In this document: positions 28,721-38,111 of the stretch, in pieces
Numbering within the stretch: the first letter of the stretch is position 1
Layout of the letters: the number at the start of each line of letters is the position of its first letter
DNA from: Porphyrobacter sp.
GTDB lineage: Bacteria; Pseudomonadota; Alphaproteobacteria; Sphingomonadales; Sphingomonadaceae
Direction of reading: 5' to 3'
Length of the DNA: 64,000 bases
NCBI GenBank assembly: GCA_027533455.1
Contig: JAPZUC010000002.1
Location: forward strand, 558,001-622,000
Notes under the pieces: generated by a model
What the model was told of the DNA's origin: nothing
The model's input: only the letters and a program-made list of their open reading frames with translations
The model's database searches: none
Made by a program: the position numbers and the translations under genes

Positions 28721-29737
28721 ATGTCACAGCTTCCCCCTCCGCCGCCTTTGAAGCCGATAGCTGTCGGCCCGGTCACCGTTGCCGAGCCGGTGGTGCTTGC
28801 GCCCATGACGGGTGTGACCGACATGCCGTTTCGCACGCTGGTGCGGCGTTATGGCTCCGGCCTCAACGTCACCGAGATGGTCGCGAGCGAGGCCGCGATC
28901 CGCGAGACGCGGGTCAGCACGCAGAAGACAGCCTGGGACCGGATCGAGGAACCTGTCTCGATGCAGCTGGTCGGCTGCGATCCCGCCAGCATGGCCGAAG
29001 CGGCGAAGATCCAGGAAGGCAATGGTGCGGCGATCATCGACATCAATTTCGGCTGTCCGGTCAGGAAGGTCGTGGGCCAGCTCGCAGGCTCTGCACTGAT
29101 GCGCGAGGTTCCGCTCGCGGTTCGCCTGATGGAGGCGACGGTCAAGGCGGTGAAGGTGCCGGTCACGGTCAAGATGCGGATGGGCTGGGACCACAGCAGT
29201 CTTAACGCCCCCGAACTTGCGCGAATGGCCCAAGATATCGGCGTGCAGATGATCACCGTCCACGGTCGCACCCGCAACCAGATGTACAAGGGCAGCGCCG
29301 ATTGGGCTTTCATCCGCACGGTGAAGGAAGCGGTCAGCATTCCGGTGATTGTCAATGGCGACATCTGCACGATTGACGATGCCGCCAAGGCGCTGGAGCA
29401 ATCGGGCGCGGATGGGCTGATGATAGGTCGCGGCGCCTATGGCAAACCGTGGCTGCTCGGACAGGTGATGCACTGGTGGCGCACGGGCGAAGCGCGCGCT
29501 ACGCCCAGCATTGACGAGCAATATGCGCTGGTTGTGGAACACTATAACCGGATGCTTGATCATTACGGGCGTGACACGGGCGTGAAGATGGCCCGCAAGC
29601 ATCTCGGTTGGTACACCAAGGGGCTCCATGGCTCGGCCGAGTTTCGCAACCAGGTGAATTTCATCGACGACGCCGATCAGGTGCTCGGCGAAATCGAGCG
29701 GTTCTACACGCCCTTCCTCATGCAGCGGGCCGCCTGA
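28721..29737 (+). CDS. dusB: tRNA-dihydrouridine synthase (NifR3/DusB)
   Basis: An FMN enzyme that reduces specific uridines in the tRNA D-loop. The 338-residue protein shows [12 protein letters not shown], the catalytic Cys in [41 protein letters not shown] and [11 protein letters not shown]. It immediately precedes ntrB (2 bp gap) as in the classic nifR3-ntrBC operon of alphaproteobacteria, which explains the old nifR3 name. Confidence 0.97.
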   Translation: MSQLPPPPPLKPIAVGPVTVAEPVVLAPMTGVTDMPFRTLVRRYGSGLNVTEMVASEAAIRETRVSTQKTAWDRIEEPVSMQLVGCDPASMAEAAKIQEGNGAAIIDINFGCPVRKVVGQLAGSALMREVPLAVRLMEATVKAVKVPVTVKMRMGWDHSSLNAPELARMAQDIGVQMITVHGRTRNQMYKGSADWAFIRTVKEAVSIPVIVNGDICTIDDAAKALEQSGADGLMIGRGAYGKPWLLGQVMHWWRTGEARATPSIDEQYALVVEHYNRMLDHYGRDTGVKMARKHLGWYTKGLHGSAEFRNQVNFIDDADQVLGEIERFYTPFLMQRAA

Positions 29738-29739
29738 GG

Positions 29740-30846
29740 GTGGCGAGCATTCCGATCCAGCCACAGCCAGGCGGGCGTCCCGATGCCCGCTCGCAGCTGG
29801 CCGGGCTGATTTTTGCGGTAGTGCTGATCGATGGCGATGGCCTGATCGCCGAGGTCAACCATGCCGCCGAGGACCTTCTTGGCACCAGCGCGGTCCGGCT
29901 GATCGGCACGCGCCTGTCCGAAAGGATCGGCCCGCTTGACCCGCGTGTCGAGGCGCGGCTTGTTGGCGAGGAGGCCCTCGTGGCACGCGATCTGGCGATC
30001 CGCGTCGGGGTGCAAGAAACCCGGGCCAATCTCACCGCCTCACCGCTCGGCGGTTATCCGGGCTGGCGGGTCGTGACCCTGTCGCAGATCGGTCATGACG
30101 ATAACGCCAATCCTGCAGGCGGCGAGGCGATGTTGGGCGCGCCTGCAGTGCTGGCGCACGAGATCAAGAACCCGCTCGCCGCGATCCGGGGTGCAGGGCA
30201 GCTGGCGGCGCGCAAACTTCCCGCTGCTGACAAGAAACTCGCCCGGATGATTATCGACGAGGTCGATCGCATCGCCCGCCTGATCGACCGGATGCAGCAA
30301 TTGGGCAGCACCCGCACGGCCTCGGTCGATCCATGCAATCCGCATGAGGCGATCCGCGCGGCCGTTGCCACCATGCGTGCGGCCGGCAGCACGCTAGGCG
30401 AGGTGGAAATCCGCGAGGAGTTTGATCCTTCGCTCCCCCCGGTTCTCGCCAATCGCGATGCGTTGGAGCAGGTGCTGATAAACCTGATCTCCAACGCACG
30501 CGATGCTGCGCTGGGGCGGGGAGGTCCGGGGAGCAAGGACGGTGTCGTGATCGTGCAGACGCGCTTCGTCAGTGGCCTCGCTTTCAGCGCGATTCGCAAC
30601 GGCCGCGCGGTTCCGCTGCCGATCGAGATCACCATTTCTGACAACGGCCCTGGCATCGAGCCCACTTTGCGGGACCACGTTTTCGAGCCATTTGTCTCCT
30701 CCAAGCCTTCGGGACAGGGGCTCGGCCTCTCGCTGGTGCGCAAGCTGGTGCGCGACATGAACGGCAATATCAGCCACGACCGCGATACCCGTGCGGGCCT
30801 GACCCATTTTCGCCTGCATTTGCCACAGGCTGCGGACGCGATCTGA
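29740..30846 (+). CDS. ntrB: Nitrogen-regulation sensor histidine kinase NtrB
   Basis: A 368-residue cytoplasmic kinase that phosphorylates NtrC when nitrogen is scarce. An N-terminal PAS-like domain (AVVLIDGDGLIAEVNHAAEDLLGTS) precedes the H-box VLAHEIKNPLAAIRGAGQL and the ATPase boxes (VLINLISNARDAA, ISDNGPGI, FVSSKPSGQGLGLSL). The GTG at 29740 is chosen because it follows the dusB stop by 2 bp; a longer reading overlaps dusB. ntrC follows after 3 bp. Confidence 0.95.
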   Translation: MASIPIQPQPGGRPDARSQLAGLIFAVVLIDGDGLIAEVNHAAEDLLGTSAVRLIGTRLSERIGPLDPRVEARLVGEEALVARDLAIRVGVQETRANLTASPLGGYPGWRVVTLSQIGHDDNANPAGGEAMLGAPAVLAHEIKNPLAAIRGAGQLAARKLPAADKKLARMIIDEVDRIARLIDRMQQLGSTRTASVDPCNPHEAIRAAVATMRAAGSTLGEVEIREEFDPSLPPVLANRDALEQVLINLISNARDAALGRGGPGSKDGVVIVQTRFVSGLAFSAIRNGRAVPLPIEITISDNGPGIEPTLRDHVFEPFVSSKPSGQGLGLSLVRKLVRDMNGNISHDRDTRAGLTHFRLHLPQAADAI

Positions 30847-30849
30847 TCC

Positions 30850-32289
30850 ATGGCCCATTCCAATGATCCTGTCCTGCTCGTCGAGGATGACATCGCGATT
30901 GCCACGGTGATCATCGCCGCCCTCGAGGACGAGGGCTTCGCCATCGCCCATTGCACAAGCATCGCAGCGCGCGACACGCAGCTTGCCTCGCGGCGCTTCT
31001 CGGTGATGCTGACCGACGTGATCCTTGAAGACGGGGATGGCCTTGCGAGCCTTTCGGCCGTGCGCGACCGCGCGCCCGACATGCCGGTCATCGTGCTTTC
31101 GGCTCAGAACACGCTCGACACCGCCGTGCGTGCAAGCGAGAGTGAGGCCTTCGAGTATTTCCCCAAGCCCTTCGATCTCGACGAACTGGTGCACGCAGTG
31201 CGGCAGGCTGCAGGTGCGCGGTCGCCCGCAGCCGAGGAGGCGGGGACCGCGATCCCGGGCGAGGGGGAGCGGATGCCGCTGGTTGGCCGCAGTCCGGCGA
31301 TGCAGGGCGTCTACCGGATGATCACGCGCGTGTTGCGCAACGATCTGACCGTGCTTGTCACCGGCGAGAGCGGAACGGGCAAGGAACTGGTTGCTGAGGC
31401 CATCCACGAGCTCGGCAACCGCCGCACCGGACCGTTCGTGGCGGTCAACACCGCGGCAATCCCGGCAGACCTTGTCGAGAGCGAGCTCTTCGGTCACGAG
31501 AAGGGCGCTTTCACCGGCGCCATCGCGCAGGCGATCGGCAAGTTCGAGCAGGCCAATGGCGGCACGCTGTTCCTCGATGAAATCGGCGACATGCCGGCAG
31601 AAGCGCAGACCCGGCTGCTGCGTGCGCTGCAATCCGGACGCATTCGGCGCGTAGGCGGTCGGCAGGAGATCGCGGTGAATGTCCGCATCATCGCTGCCAC
31701 CAACCGCGATCTGACGCCCATGATCGCCGCTGGCACCTTCCGTGAGGATCTGTTCTATCGCCTGAACGTCGTCCCCATCGTGCTGCCACCCTTGCGCGAG
31801 CGGCGCGAGGATATTCCCGCGCTCGCGCAGCACTTCCTTGTGCTCGCCGCCGAGGACGGCCTTCCGCGGCGCGTTCTCAGCCCCGAGGCTATGGAGCGGC
31901 TCGAGACACGCAACTGGCGCGGCAACGTGCGCGAGCTGCGCAATGTCGTCTACCGTCTTGCCTTGATGGCCCGCGAGGAGCGGATCGACGGAGAGAGCGT
32001 TACGGACATCATCGGCCCGGAACTTACCGCGCCGACCACGTCGCAGGGCAATGGGCAGGATGGGTTCGGCGCAGCGTTGGCCGGTTGGCTCGCGGCAGAA
32101 AACCCACCGCCCGGGGCGCTCTATCACCGCGCGCTTGCGGCTTTCGAACTGCCATTGATAGAATATGCTTTGGGCCGCACCGGCGGCAATCAGTTGCGCG
32201 CTGCGCAGTTGCTCGGAATCAATCGCAACACGCTGCGCAAAAGGATCGGCGAACTCGGCCTTGATCCTGACCGTTTTTCCTCCTCCTGA
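30850..32289 (+). CDS. ntrC: Nitrogen regulator NtrC (sigma-54 activator)
   Basis: A 479-residue response regulator. The receiver domain has VLLVEDD and the phospho-Asp in MLTDVILEDGDG. The AAA+ domain has Walker A GESGTGKE, a complete sigma-54 contact loop EKGAFTGA, Walker B GGTLFLDEIGDMP and the R-finger region FREDLFYRLNVV. The C-terminal Fis-type helix-turn-helix is RAAQLLGINRNTLRKRI. It should activate nitrogen-scavenging promoters. It is coupled to ntrB; ntrY follows after about 94 bp. Confidence 0.97.
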   Translation: MAHSNDPVLLVEDDIAIATVIIAALEDEGFAIAHCTSIAARDTQLASRRFSVMLTDVILEDGDGLASLSAVRDRAPDMPVIVLSAQNTLDTAVRASESEAFEYFPKPFDLDELVHAVRQAAGARSPAAEEAGTAIPGEGERMPLVGRSPAMQGVYRMITRVLRNDLTVLVTGESGTGKELVAEAIHELGNRRTGPFVAVNTAAIPADLVESELFGHEKGAFTGAIAQAIGKFEQANGGTLFLDEIGDMPAEAQTRLLRALQSGRIRRVGGRQEIAVNVRIIAATNRDLTPMIAAGTFREDLFYRLNVVPIVLPPLRERREDIPALAQHFLVLAAEDGLPRRVLSPEAMERLETRNWRGNVRELRNVVYRLALMAREERIDGESVTDIIGPELTAPTTSQGNGQDGFGAALAGWLAAENPPPGALYHRALAAFELPLIEYALGRTGGNQLRAAQLLGINRNTLRKRIGELGLDPDRFSSS

Positions 32290-32383
32290 TTGTCGCACTT
32301 GGGGCATGTGATGGCGCAGAGCCACAGCTTTCCGCCTGATCGGTCTTGCACTTTTGCCACACCATTGTTGTAAAGTGGCAACG

Positions 32384-34615
32384 ATGGAGGAATCACCGCC
32401 CCGAACGTCACGCATGGCCCTGCGGCAGCCGCCCAGATGGTGGCGACGGTTCATGCTCGCGGCGCGGCGCGCCAATATCTTCATGTGGCTGGAGATTGTA
32501 GCGGTCGTGGCGCTTGCCGGGGCCATTGCGGCAACATGGTCGACCTACCAGCGTGCCGGCCGGCCGGGCGATCTGCTACCCACAGGACAGGTATCGATCT
32601 TGCTGATGGCAACGCTGGTGCCCGCAATGGCGTTGCTGGTGCTGATCGGGCGCCGCCACGCATTGCGCCGTGCCTCGGGCAGCACCGCGCGGCTACATGT
32701 GCGGCTCGTGTTCTTCTTCTCGATGGTCGCCGCCTTGCCGACACTGCTGGTAGCAGGCTTCGCAGCTTTCCTCTTCCAGACGGGGGTCGACTTCTGGTTC
32801 TCCGATGAATCCCGCGGGCTGATGCAGAATGCGAACGTACTGGCGCAGAGTTATTACGACGCCAACCAACGCAACGTCGAACAGAACTCGATTATCATGG
32901 CGACGGATATGCGCAGCATCCTTGCACGCGTCCCGATCACAGATCCCGATTTTCCCGATTTCTACGCCTATCAGGCTCAGGGCCGCGAGATTTCCGAGAG
33001 CGCGGTGTTGCAGCGCATGGAAGACGGAACTTTTCGCACGGCAGCTGCACTCAATCTTACCAAGAACAACAGCCCGCTCGAGTTTAGCCGTGCCGCGCTC
33101 CCTCGGCTCGACCGCGGCGAGCTGGCAGTTGTGGTCGGTAGTCCTGAACGGATCGAGGCGCTGGTGCCGATCGACTCCCAGTCCGGCGTTTACCTCTATA
33201 ACGCCCGCACCACCGAGGAGACGATGTTCAACTCGTGGTCGCGCGCGCAATCGATCGTCACCGCCTATGACCGGCTGACGGGAAGCGCACGGACGCTTCA
33301 ACTACGTTTCAACATTGCGCTCGTCACGGTGAGCCTGCTGCTGGTGGGTGTCGCGATCTGGTTCGCGCTGCGCTTTGCCGATCGGCAAGTGGAACCGCTG
33401 ACCGATCTGGTCGGCGCGGCGCGCAAGGTGGGGCAGGGCAACTTCGCCCTGAGGCTGGAAGGCCGCACCGGCGCGGACGAAATCGGTCTGCTCAATCGTG
33501 CCTTCAACCGTATGACCGCCCAGCTCGAAAAGCAGACTCAAGCCCTCGTCAGCGCCAACCGCCAGATTGATGATCGCCGCGCGTTCACCGAAGCCGTGCT
33601 CGAATCCGTTACCGCCGGCGTTGTTTCTGTCGATGCTGAGGCGCGGGTCACGCTTATGAATTCCTCAGCGCAGTCGCTATTGGCGCACGACGGCCTCTCC
33701 GGCGATCTCATCGGCCAGTCGCTCGAGTCGCTCGCCCCTGAAGTCGCGCGGATCCTGGCTGAGGGCAAGGAACGCGCAATCGTCACTCATGCCAAGGGCA
33801 CAGAATTGCTGACGCTGGCGGTCAAGTTCGCGCCCGGATCCGGTGGCGGGCACGTGATCACCTTCGAGGACATCACCCGCCAGCTGCTCGACCAGCGTCA
33901 GGCGGCGTGGTCCGATGTCGCGCGCCGGATCGCGCACGAGATCAAGAACCCGCTGACCCCGATCCAGCTTGCGACCGAGCGGTTGAAGCGCCGGTACCGC
34001 ACGCAGGTGGGCGACGAGGACCGCGATCTGTTTGACGAACTCACCAGCACCATTGTCCGTCAGGTCGGCGATTTGCGGACGATGGTCGACGAATTCTCCT
34101 CATTCGCACGGCTTCCCAAACCGGTGTTCCGTGACGAGGATGCGCTGGATCTGGTGCGTCAGGCGGTGTTCCTTCAGGAGGTAGCCCATTCGGGTATCGC
34201 TTTCAGCGTCGCTTCCTCGGAGCTTATCGATCGCGAAGTGCGCTGCGATCGCCACCAGTTCGGCCAGGCCATGACCAACGTGCTCAAGAACGCGGTCGAA
34301 GCGGTCGAGGCGCGTGCCGCCGAGGCCAAGGGCGCCTATGCTGGCGAAATCGCCGTGACAATGCGCGATGCAGGCCAGGCGATCATTGTCACCATCGAGG
34401 ACAACGGCATCGGCCTGCCTGCAGACCGCGAACGAATCACCGAGCCTTACATGACCACCCGCGACAAGGGCACAGGGCTCGGCCTCGCGATCGTCAACAA
34501 GATCGTCGACGAACACGGCGGCGACATGAGCTTTGCTGCCGCAGCGAACGGGGGCACCCGCGTCACCTTGCGCTTCGCCCGCAACCCCAACCCGATTGAA
34601 GGTGGTGCCACATGA
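32384..34615 (+). CDS. ntrY: Membrane sensor histidine kinase NtrY
   Basis: A 743-residue membrane kinase partnering NtrX. It has two N-terminal transmembrane helices (about residues 34-55 and 68-92), a third near 100-125, a periplasmic sensory region and a fourth helix near residue 315 (ALVTVSLLLVGVAIWFALRF). HAMP (ADRQVEPLTDLV), PAS (VSVDAEARVTLMNSSAQ), the H-box RRIAHEIKNPLTPIQ and a Bergerat ATPase (VLKNAVEAV, DNGIGLP, GTGLGLAIV) follow. ATG 32384 is chosen; 32414 or an upstream TTG are alternatives. Confidence 0.96.
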   Translation: MEESPPRTSRMALRQPPRWWRRFMLAARRANIFMWLEIVAVVALAGAIAATWSTYQRAGRPGDLLPTGQVSILLMATLVPAMALLVLIGRRHALRRASGSTARLHVRLVFFFSMVAALPTLLVAGFAAFLFQTGVDFWFSDESRGLMQNANVLAQSYYDANQRNVEQNSIIMATDMRSILARVPITDPDFPDFYAYQAQGREISESAVLQRMEDGTFRTAAALNLTKNNSPLEFSRAALPRLDRGELAVVVGSPERIEALVPIDSQSGVYLYNARTTEETMFNSWSRAQSIVTAYDRLTGSARTLQLRFNIALVTVSLLLVGVAIWFALRFADRQVEPLTDLVGAARKVGQGNFALRLEGRTGADEIGLLNRAFNRMTAQLEKQTQALVSANRQIDDRRAFTEAVLESVTAGVVSVDAEARVTLMNSSAQSLLAHDGLSGDLIGQSLESLAPEVARILAEGKERAIVTHAKGTELLTLAVKFAPGSGGGHVITFEDITRQLLDQRQAAWSDVARRIAHEIKNPLTPIQLATERLKRRYRTQVGDEDRDLFDELTSTIVRQVGDLRTMVDEFSSFARLPKPVFRDEDALDLVRQAVFLQEVAHSGIAFSVASSELIDREVRCDRHQFGQAMTNVLKNAVEAVEARAAEAKGAYAGEIAVTMRDAGQAIIVTIEDNGIGLPADRERITEPYMTTRDKGTGLGLAIVNKIVDEHGGDMSFAAAANGGTRVTLRFARNPNPIEGGAT

Positions 34616-34661
34616 ACCCGCTTTCGATCGACATTGTTATCCTTTGTGAAGGACCCGCCTG

Positions 34662-36044
34662 ATGGCCCTCGAAATTCTCATCGTTGATGATGAACGCGAT
34701 ATCCGCGAATTGGTGGCCGGCGTCCTCGGCGATGAAGGATATGCCTGCCGCACCGCCGCCGACAGCACCGAGGCGCTTGCCGCGATTGACGAGCGCCGAC
34801 CTTCGCTGGTGCTGCTCGATGTGTGGCTGCATGGCAGCCAGATGGACGGGCTGGAACTGCTCGATGCGATCAAGACGCGCGAGCCGAACCTGCCTGTCAT
34901 TATCTTCTCGGGTCACGGTAACATCGACACGGCGGTGGCTGCGGTAGGGCGCGGGGCGATGGACTTCATCGAGAAGCCGTTCGAAGCCGAGCGCCTGCTG
35001 CTGCTCGTTGAGCGCGCGACCGAGACCGAACGCTTGCGCCGAGAGAATTCGCGCCTACGCGAGGGCAGCTGGGGCAATGCCGAATTCACCGGCAACTCTC
35101 CCGCCATCAATGCTGTGCGCGCCACGCTCAAGCGTGTTGCGAGCACCGGTAGTCGGGTGCTGATCTCGGGGCCGGCAGGGGCGGGCAAGGAAGTCGCGGC
35201 ACGCCTGCTGCACGCTTGGAGCGCACGGGCCAACGGCGCTTTTGTGCTGGTCAATTCGGCGCGCATCACGCCCGAACGTTTCGAACAGGAACTGTTCGGT
35301 GAGGAGGCCAACGGCAAGCAGGTGCGTCCCGGGCTACTCGAAATGGCGGACGGCGGCACGCTTTACCTCGACGAGATCGCGGATATGCCGCTCTCGACGC
35401 AGGCCCGCATCCTTCGGGTGCTGACCGACCAAAGCTTTGTGCGCGTTGGCGGGACACGGCAGATCGGGGTGGACGTGCGGGTCGTTTCCTCCACCACCCG
35501 CGATTTGACGGTCGAGATGGCCGAGAAGCGTTTCCGCGAGGACCTGTTCTACCGGCTGAACGTCGTTCCGGTGGTGCTGCCTGCCTTGTCGCAGCGCCGC
35601 GAGGACATCCCGGCGCTCGCCGAGCATTTCTTCACGCGCTATTCGAACGATCAGGGCCTTGCTCCTCCGGAAATCTCGGCCGAAGCAGTGGCGGCCTTGC
35701 AGGCCTATGACTGGCCCGGCAACGTACGCCAGCTGCGCAACGTGGTGGAACGCACGATCATCATGACCCCGCGCGAGAGACTCGGCATGGTCGAGCCAGA
35801 CATGCTCCCCCCCGAAATCATCGGCGGGCAGATCGGCCTTGCCAGCGATAGCCTTTCGGCGATCATGGGCGTGCCCCTGCGCGAGGCACGAGTGAGTTTC
35901 GAACGCGAATACCTCTCGATCCAGATCCGCCGTTTTTCGGGCAATATTTCCAAGACGGCGAGCTTTATTGGCATGGAACGCTCCGCGCTCCACCGCAAAC
36001 TCAAGCTGCTCGGCATGGCTGACCGCCGCGACGACGAAGAGTAA
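34662..36044 (+). CDS. ntrX: Response regulator NtrX lacking the GAFTGA loop
   Basis: A 460-residue NtrC-family regulator. The receiver has ILIVDDERDIREL and the phospho-Asp in LLDVWLHGSQMDG. The AAA+ domain keeps Walker A GPAGAGKE, Walker B GGTLYLDEIADMP and FREDLFYRLNVV, and a C-terminal Fis-type helix (KTASFIGMERSALHRKLKLLG). The sigma-54-contact loop is absent: where NtrC has EKGAFTGAI, this protein reads EEANGKQVRPG. NtrX is therefore unlikely to drive sigma-54 open-complex formation. NtrYX often governs respiration, redox and envelope genes. Confidence 0.96.
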   Translation: MALEILIVDDERDIRELVAGVLGDEGYACRTAADSTEALAAIDERRPSLVLLDVWLHGSQMDGLELLDAIKTREPNLPVIIFSGHGNIDTAVAAVGRGAMDFIEKPFEAERLLLLVERATETERLRRENSRLREGSWGNAEFTGNSPAINAVRATLKRVASTGSRVLISGPAGAGKEVAARLLHAWSARANGAFVLVNSARITPERFEQELFGEEANGKQVRPGLLEMADGGTLYLDEIADMPLSTQARILRVLTDQSFVRVGGTRQIGVDVRVVSSTTRDLTVEMAEKRFREDLFYRLNVVPVVLPALSQRREDIPALAEHFFTRYSNDQGLAPPEISAEAVAALQAYDWPGNVRQLRNVVERTIIMTPRERLGMVEPDMLPPEIIGGQIGLASDSLSAIMGVPLREARVSFEREYLSIQIRRFSGNISKTASFIGMERSALHRKLKLLGMADRRDDEE

Positions 36045-36204
36045 GCGGTAGCCTGCCTCTTGGCAGATTCTTGCAAAATCTGAACTTGTCGCTGGGCGGC
36101 TCTATCGCCATTATGGAGGAACTCAGCCGTCGCCTTCGTTTTTTTGCGACAGCCCGATCTCATGCGGACCGGCACACGGGCCGCCAAAAACAGGAGCCAC
36201 AACC

Positions 36205-36789
36205 ATGCCCAACGGACGAACGCTCACCCCGCGACCGGTTTCGCGGCCCGCGGTCCAGGCCGAAACCCAAGACACCAAGAGCGGCGGACAAATGCCCCGA
36301 CAGGGTGGCAATCTTCAGGATGCTTTCCTCAACCTGCTGCGCAAGAACAAGATTCCCGTCACCATGTTTCTGGTGAAGGGCGTCAAGCTGCAGGGCATCG
36401 TCACGTGGTTCGACAACTTCTCGATCCTGCTGCGCCGTGATGGCCAATCTCAGCTGGTCTACAAGCACGCGATCAGCACGATCATGCCGGGTCAATTGCT
36501 CGATCCGGGTCAGTTCGGCAGCCATTCGGGCGGACGCAAGCAGAAGCTGCTGCAGGACATCTTTCTGAGCCGCGTTGCTGAGGCCGAAGTTCAAGTCACG
36601 ATGTTCCTGGTGAACGGCGTGATGCTTCAAGGTCGGATTGCCGCCTACGATCTGTTCTGTATGCTGCTCGAGCGCGATGGCGCAGTGCAGCTTGCGTACA
36701 AGCACGCCGTCTCGACCATCCAGCCCGCTTCGCCGGTCGACCTCAGTGTCGATGACGATGACGGCGAAGACGACGGGATAGACGACTGA
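36205..36789 (+). CDS. hfq: Hfq with two tandem Sm domains in one chain
   Basis: A 194-residue RNA chaperone with two complete Hfq folds, where ordinary Hfq is ~70-100 residues with one. Domain 1 (about residues 36-96) has NLQDAFLN and YKHAIST; domain 2 (about 113-173) has LLQDIFLS and YKHAVST. Both keep the Gln-Asp and Tyr-Lys-His proximal-site residues. The basic rim (RKNK, 46-49) and distal Lys61 of domain 1 become VAEAE (124-128) and Met140 in domain 2. A proline-rich N-terminal arm and acidic tail ([12 protein letters not shown]) flank them. AGGAG precedes the ATG by 8 nt. Tandem Hfq is known in some sphingomonads as I recall. Confidence 0.95.
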   Translation: MPNGRTLTPRPVSRPAVQAETQDTKSGGQMPRQGGNLQDAFLNLLRKNKIPVTMFLVKGVKLQGIVTWFDNFSILLRRDGQSQLVYKHAISTIMPGQLLDPGQFGSHSGGRKQKLLQDIFLSRVAEAEVQVTMFLVNGVMLQGRIAAYDLFCMLLERDGAVQLAYKHAVSTIQPASPVDLSVDDDDGEDDGIDD

Positions 36790-36815
36790 GCTTTGACAGC
36801 GAATTTCAGGATGAA

Positions 36816-38108
36816 GTGACCCGCGGTGCGCGGGCAGTCGTCTTGTGCCCGGACATCCGCCGTTTACGCTATGACATCGACCCGGCAGAGCGCCTCGCCG
36901 AGGCTGAAGGGCTGGCGCTAGCAATCGGCGTTGTGATCGCCCATTCGGCTATCCTGCCGATCCGCCAGATGCAGCCCAACACGCTGTTTGGCTCCGGGCA
37001 AGTCGAGAATATCGCCATCTGGTGCGAACAGCACGAGGCCGAACTCGTGATCGTCGATGGCGCCTTGACCCCGATCCAGCAGCGCAACCTTGAAGATCGC
37101 CTCAAACGCAAAGTGATCGACCGTACCGGGCTTATTCTCGAGATTTTCGGCGAACGCGCGGCAACGGCGGAAGGCCGGCTTCAGGTCGAGCTGGCGCACC
37201 TCGATTACCAGCAGAGCCGTCTTGTGCGCAGCTGGACCCACCTCGAACGCCAGCGTGGCGGTTTCGGCTTCCTGGGTGGCCCGGGTGAGACCCAGATCGA
37301 GGCTGACCGCCGGATGATCCGGCAGCGTATGGGCCGCCTGCGCCGCGAGCTTGAACAGGTCAGGAAAACCCGTGCACTGCACCGCGACCGCCGCGGGCGT
37401 GCGCCCTGGCCGGTCATTGCGCTGGTCGGTTATACCAATGCCGGCAAGTCGACGTTGTTCAACCGCTTGACCGGCGCCGAGGTCATGGCCGAGGATCTAC
37501 TCTTCGCTACGCTCGACCCCACGATGCGCGCGATCAGCCTGCCCGGGGTCGAAAAGGCGATCCTGTCCGACACTGTGGGCTTCATCTCTGATCTGCCGAC
37601 ACAGCTGGTTGCAGCATTTCGTGCGACGCTTGAAGAAGTCACCGCCGCCGACGTGATCTGCCATGTCCGCGACATGGCCAATCCGTCGCACGCGGCACAG
37701 AAAAAGCAGGTGCTGGAAGTGCTTGCAGATCTCGATGTGGTGGATGGCGAGACGGGAACGAGCAGCATCCCGATCCTCGAAGTCTGGAACAAGTGCGACC
37801 TGCTTGACGCTGAAACTATTGAGGAATTGCGCGAGATGGCGGCAGGGCAGGGAGCCGTGGTCCTTTCGGCAGCAACGGGTGAGGGGGTCGATTTGCTTGA
37901 AGCCGAACTCGCCCGCATGCTCACCGGTGGCGCACGCGAGGTGAGCTTCTTGCTCCCTGTCAGCGACGGGCGGCGACTAGCATGGCTCTATGCCCATGGC
38001 GAAGTTCTTGCGGACGATGAGGCAGGCGAGGGCGATGAAGGCCCTATGCGGCGCGTAACTGTAAGATTGAACCCCAAGGAAATGGGGCAGTTCGCTAGCC
38101 TTTCCTGA
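36816..38108 (+). CDS. hflX: GTPase HflX
   Basis: A 430-residue ribosome-binding GTPase that splits stalled 70S ribosomes. The N-terminal HflX domain (NTLFGSGQVENI, VDGALTPIQQRNLE, QVELAHLDYQQSRLVRSW and the glycine loop GGFGFLGGPGETQIE) precedes the G domain (GYTNAGKS G1, DTVGFI G3, NKCD G4). The GTG at 36816 is the conventional call. The frame is open back to 36762 with no ATG, and the upstream residues FDSEFQDE look family-like, so a CTG at 36786 overlapping the hfq stop is a possible real start. It directly follows hfq, the classic hfq-hflX pair. Confidence 0.96.
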   Translation: MTRGARAVVLCPDIRRLRYDIDPAERLAEAEGLALAIGVVIAHSAILPIRQMQPNTLFGSGQVENIAIWCEQHEAELVIVDGALTPIQQRNLEDRLKRKVIDRTGLILEIFGERAATAEGRLQVELAHLDYQQSRLVRSWTHLERQRGGFGFLGGPGETQIEADRRMIRQRMGRLRRELEQVRKTRALHRDRRGRAPWPVIALVGYTNAGKSTLFNRLTGAEVMAEDLLFATLDPTMRAISLPGVEKAILSDTVGFISDLPTQLVAAFRATLEEVTAADVICHVRDMANPSHAAQKKQVLEVLADLDVVDGETGTSSIPILEVWNKCDLLDAETIEELREMAAGQGAVVLSAATGEGVDLLEAELARMLTGGAREVSFLLPVSDGRRLAWLYAHGEVLADDEAGEGDEGPMRRVTVRLNPKEMGQFASLS

Positions 38109-38111
38109 GCT

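Noticed and set aside
36060-36076. Sigma-54-like TTGGCAGATTCTTGCA before hfq
   Set aside because: The GG-to-GC spacing is 9, one base short of the required 10, so it is unlikely to work.
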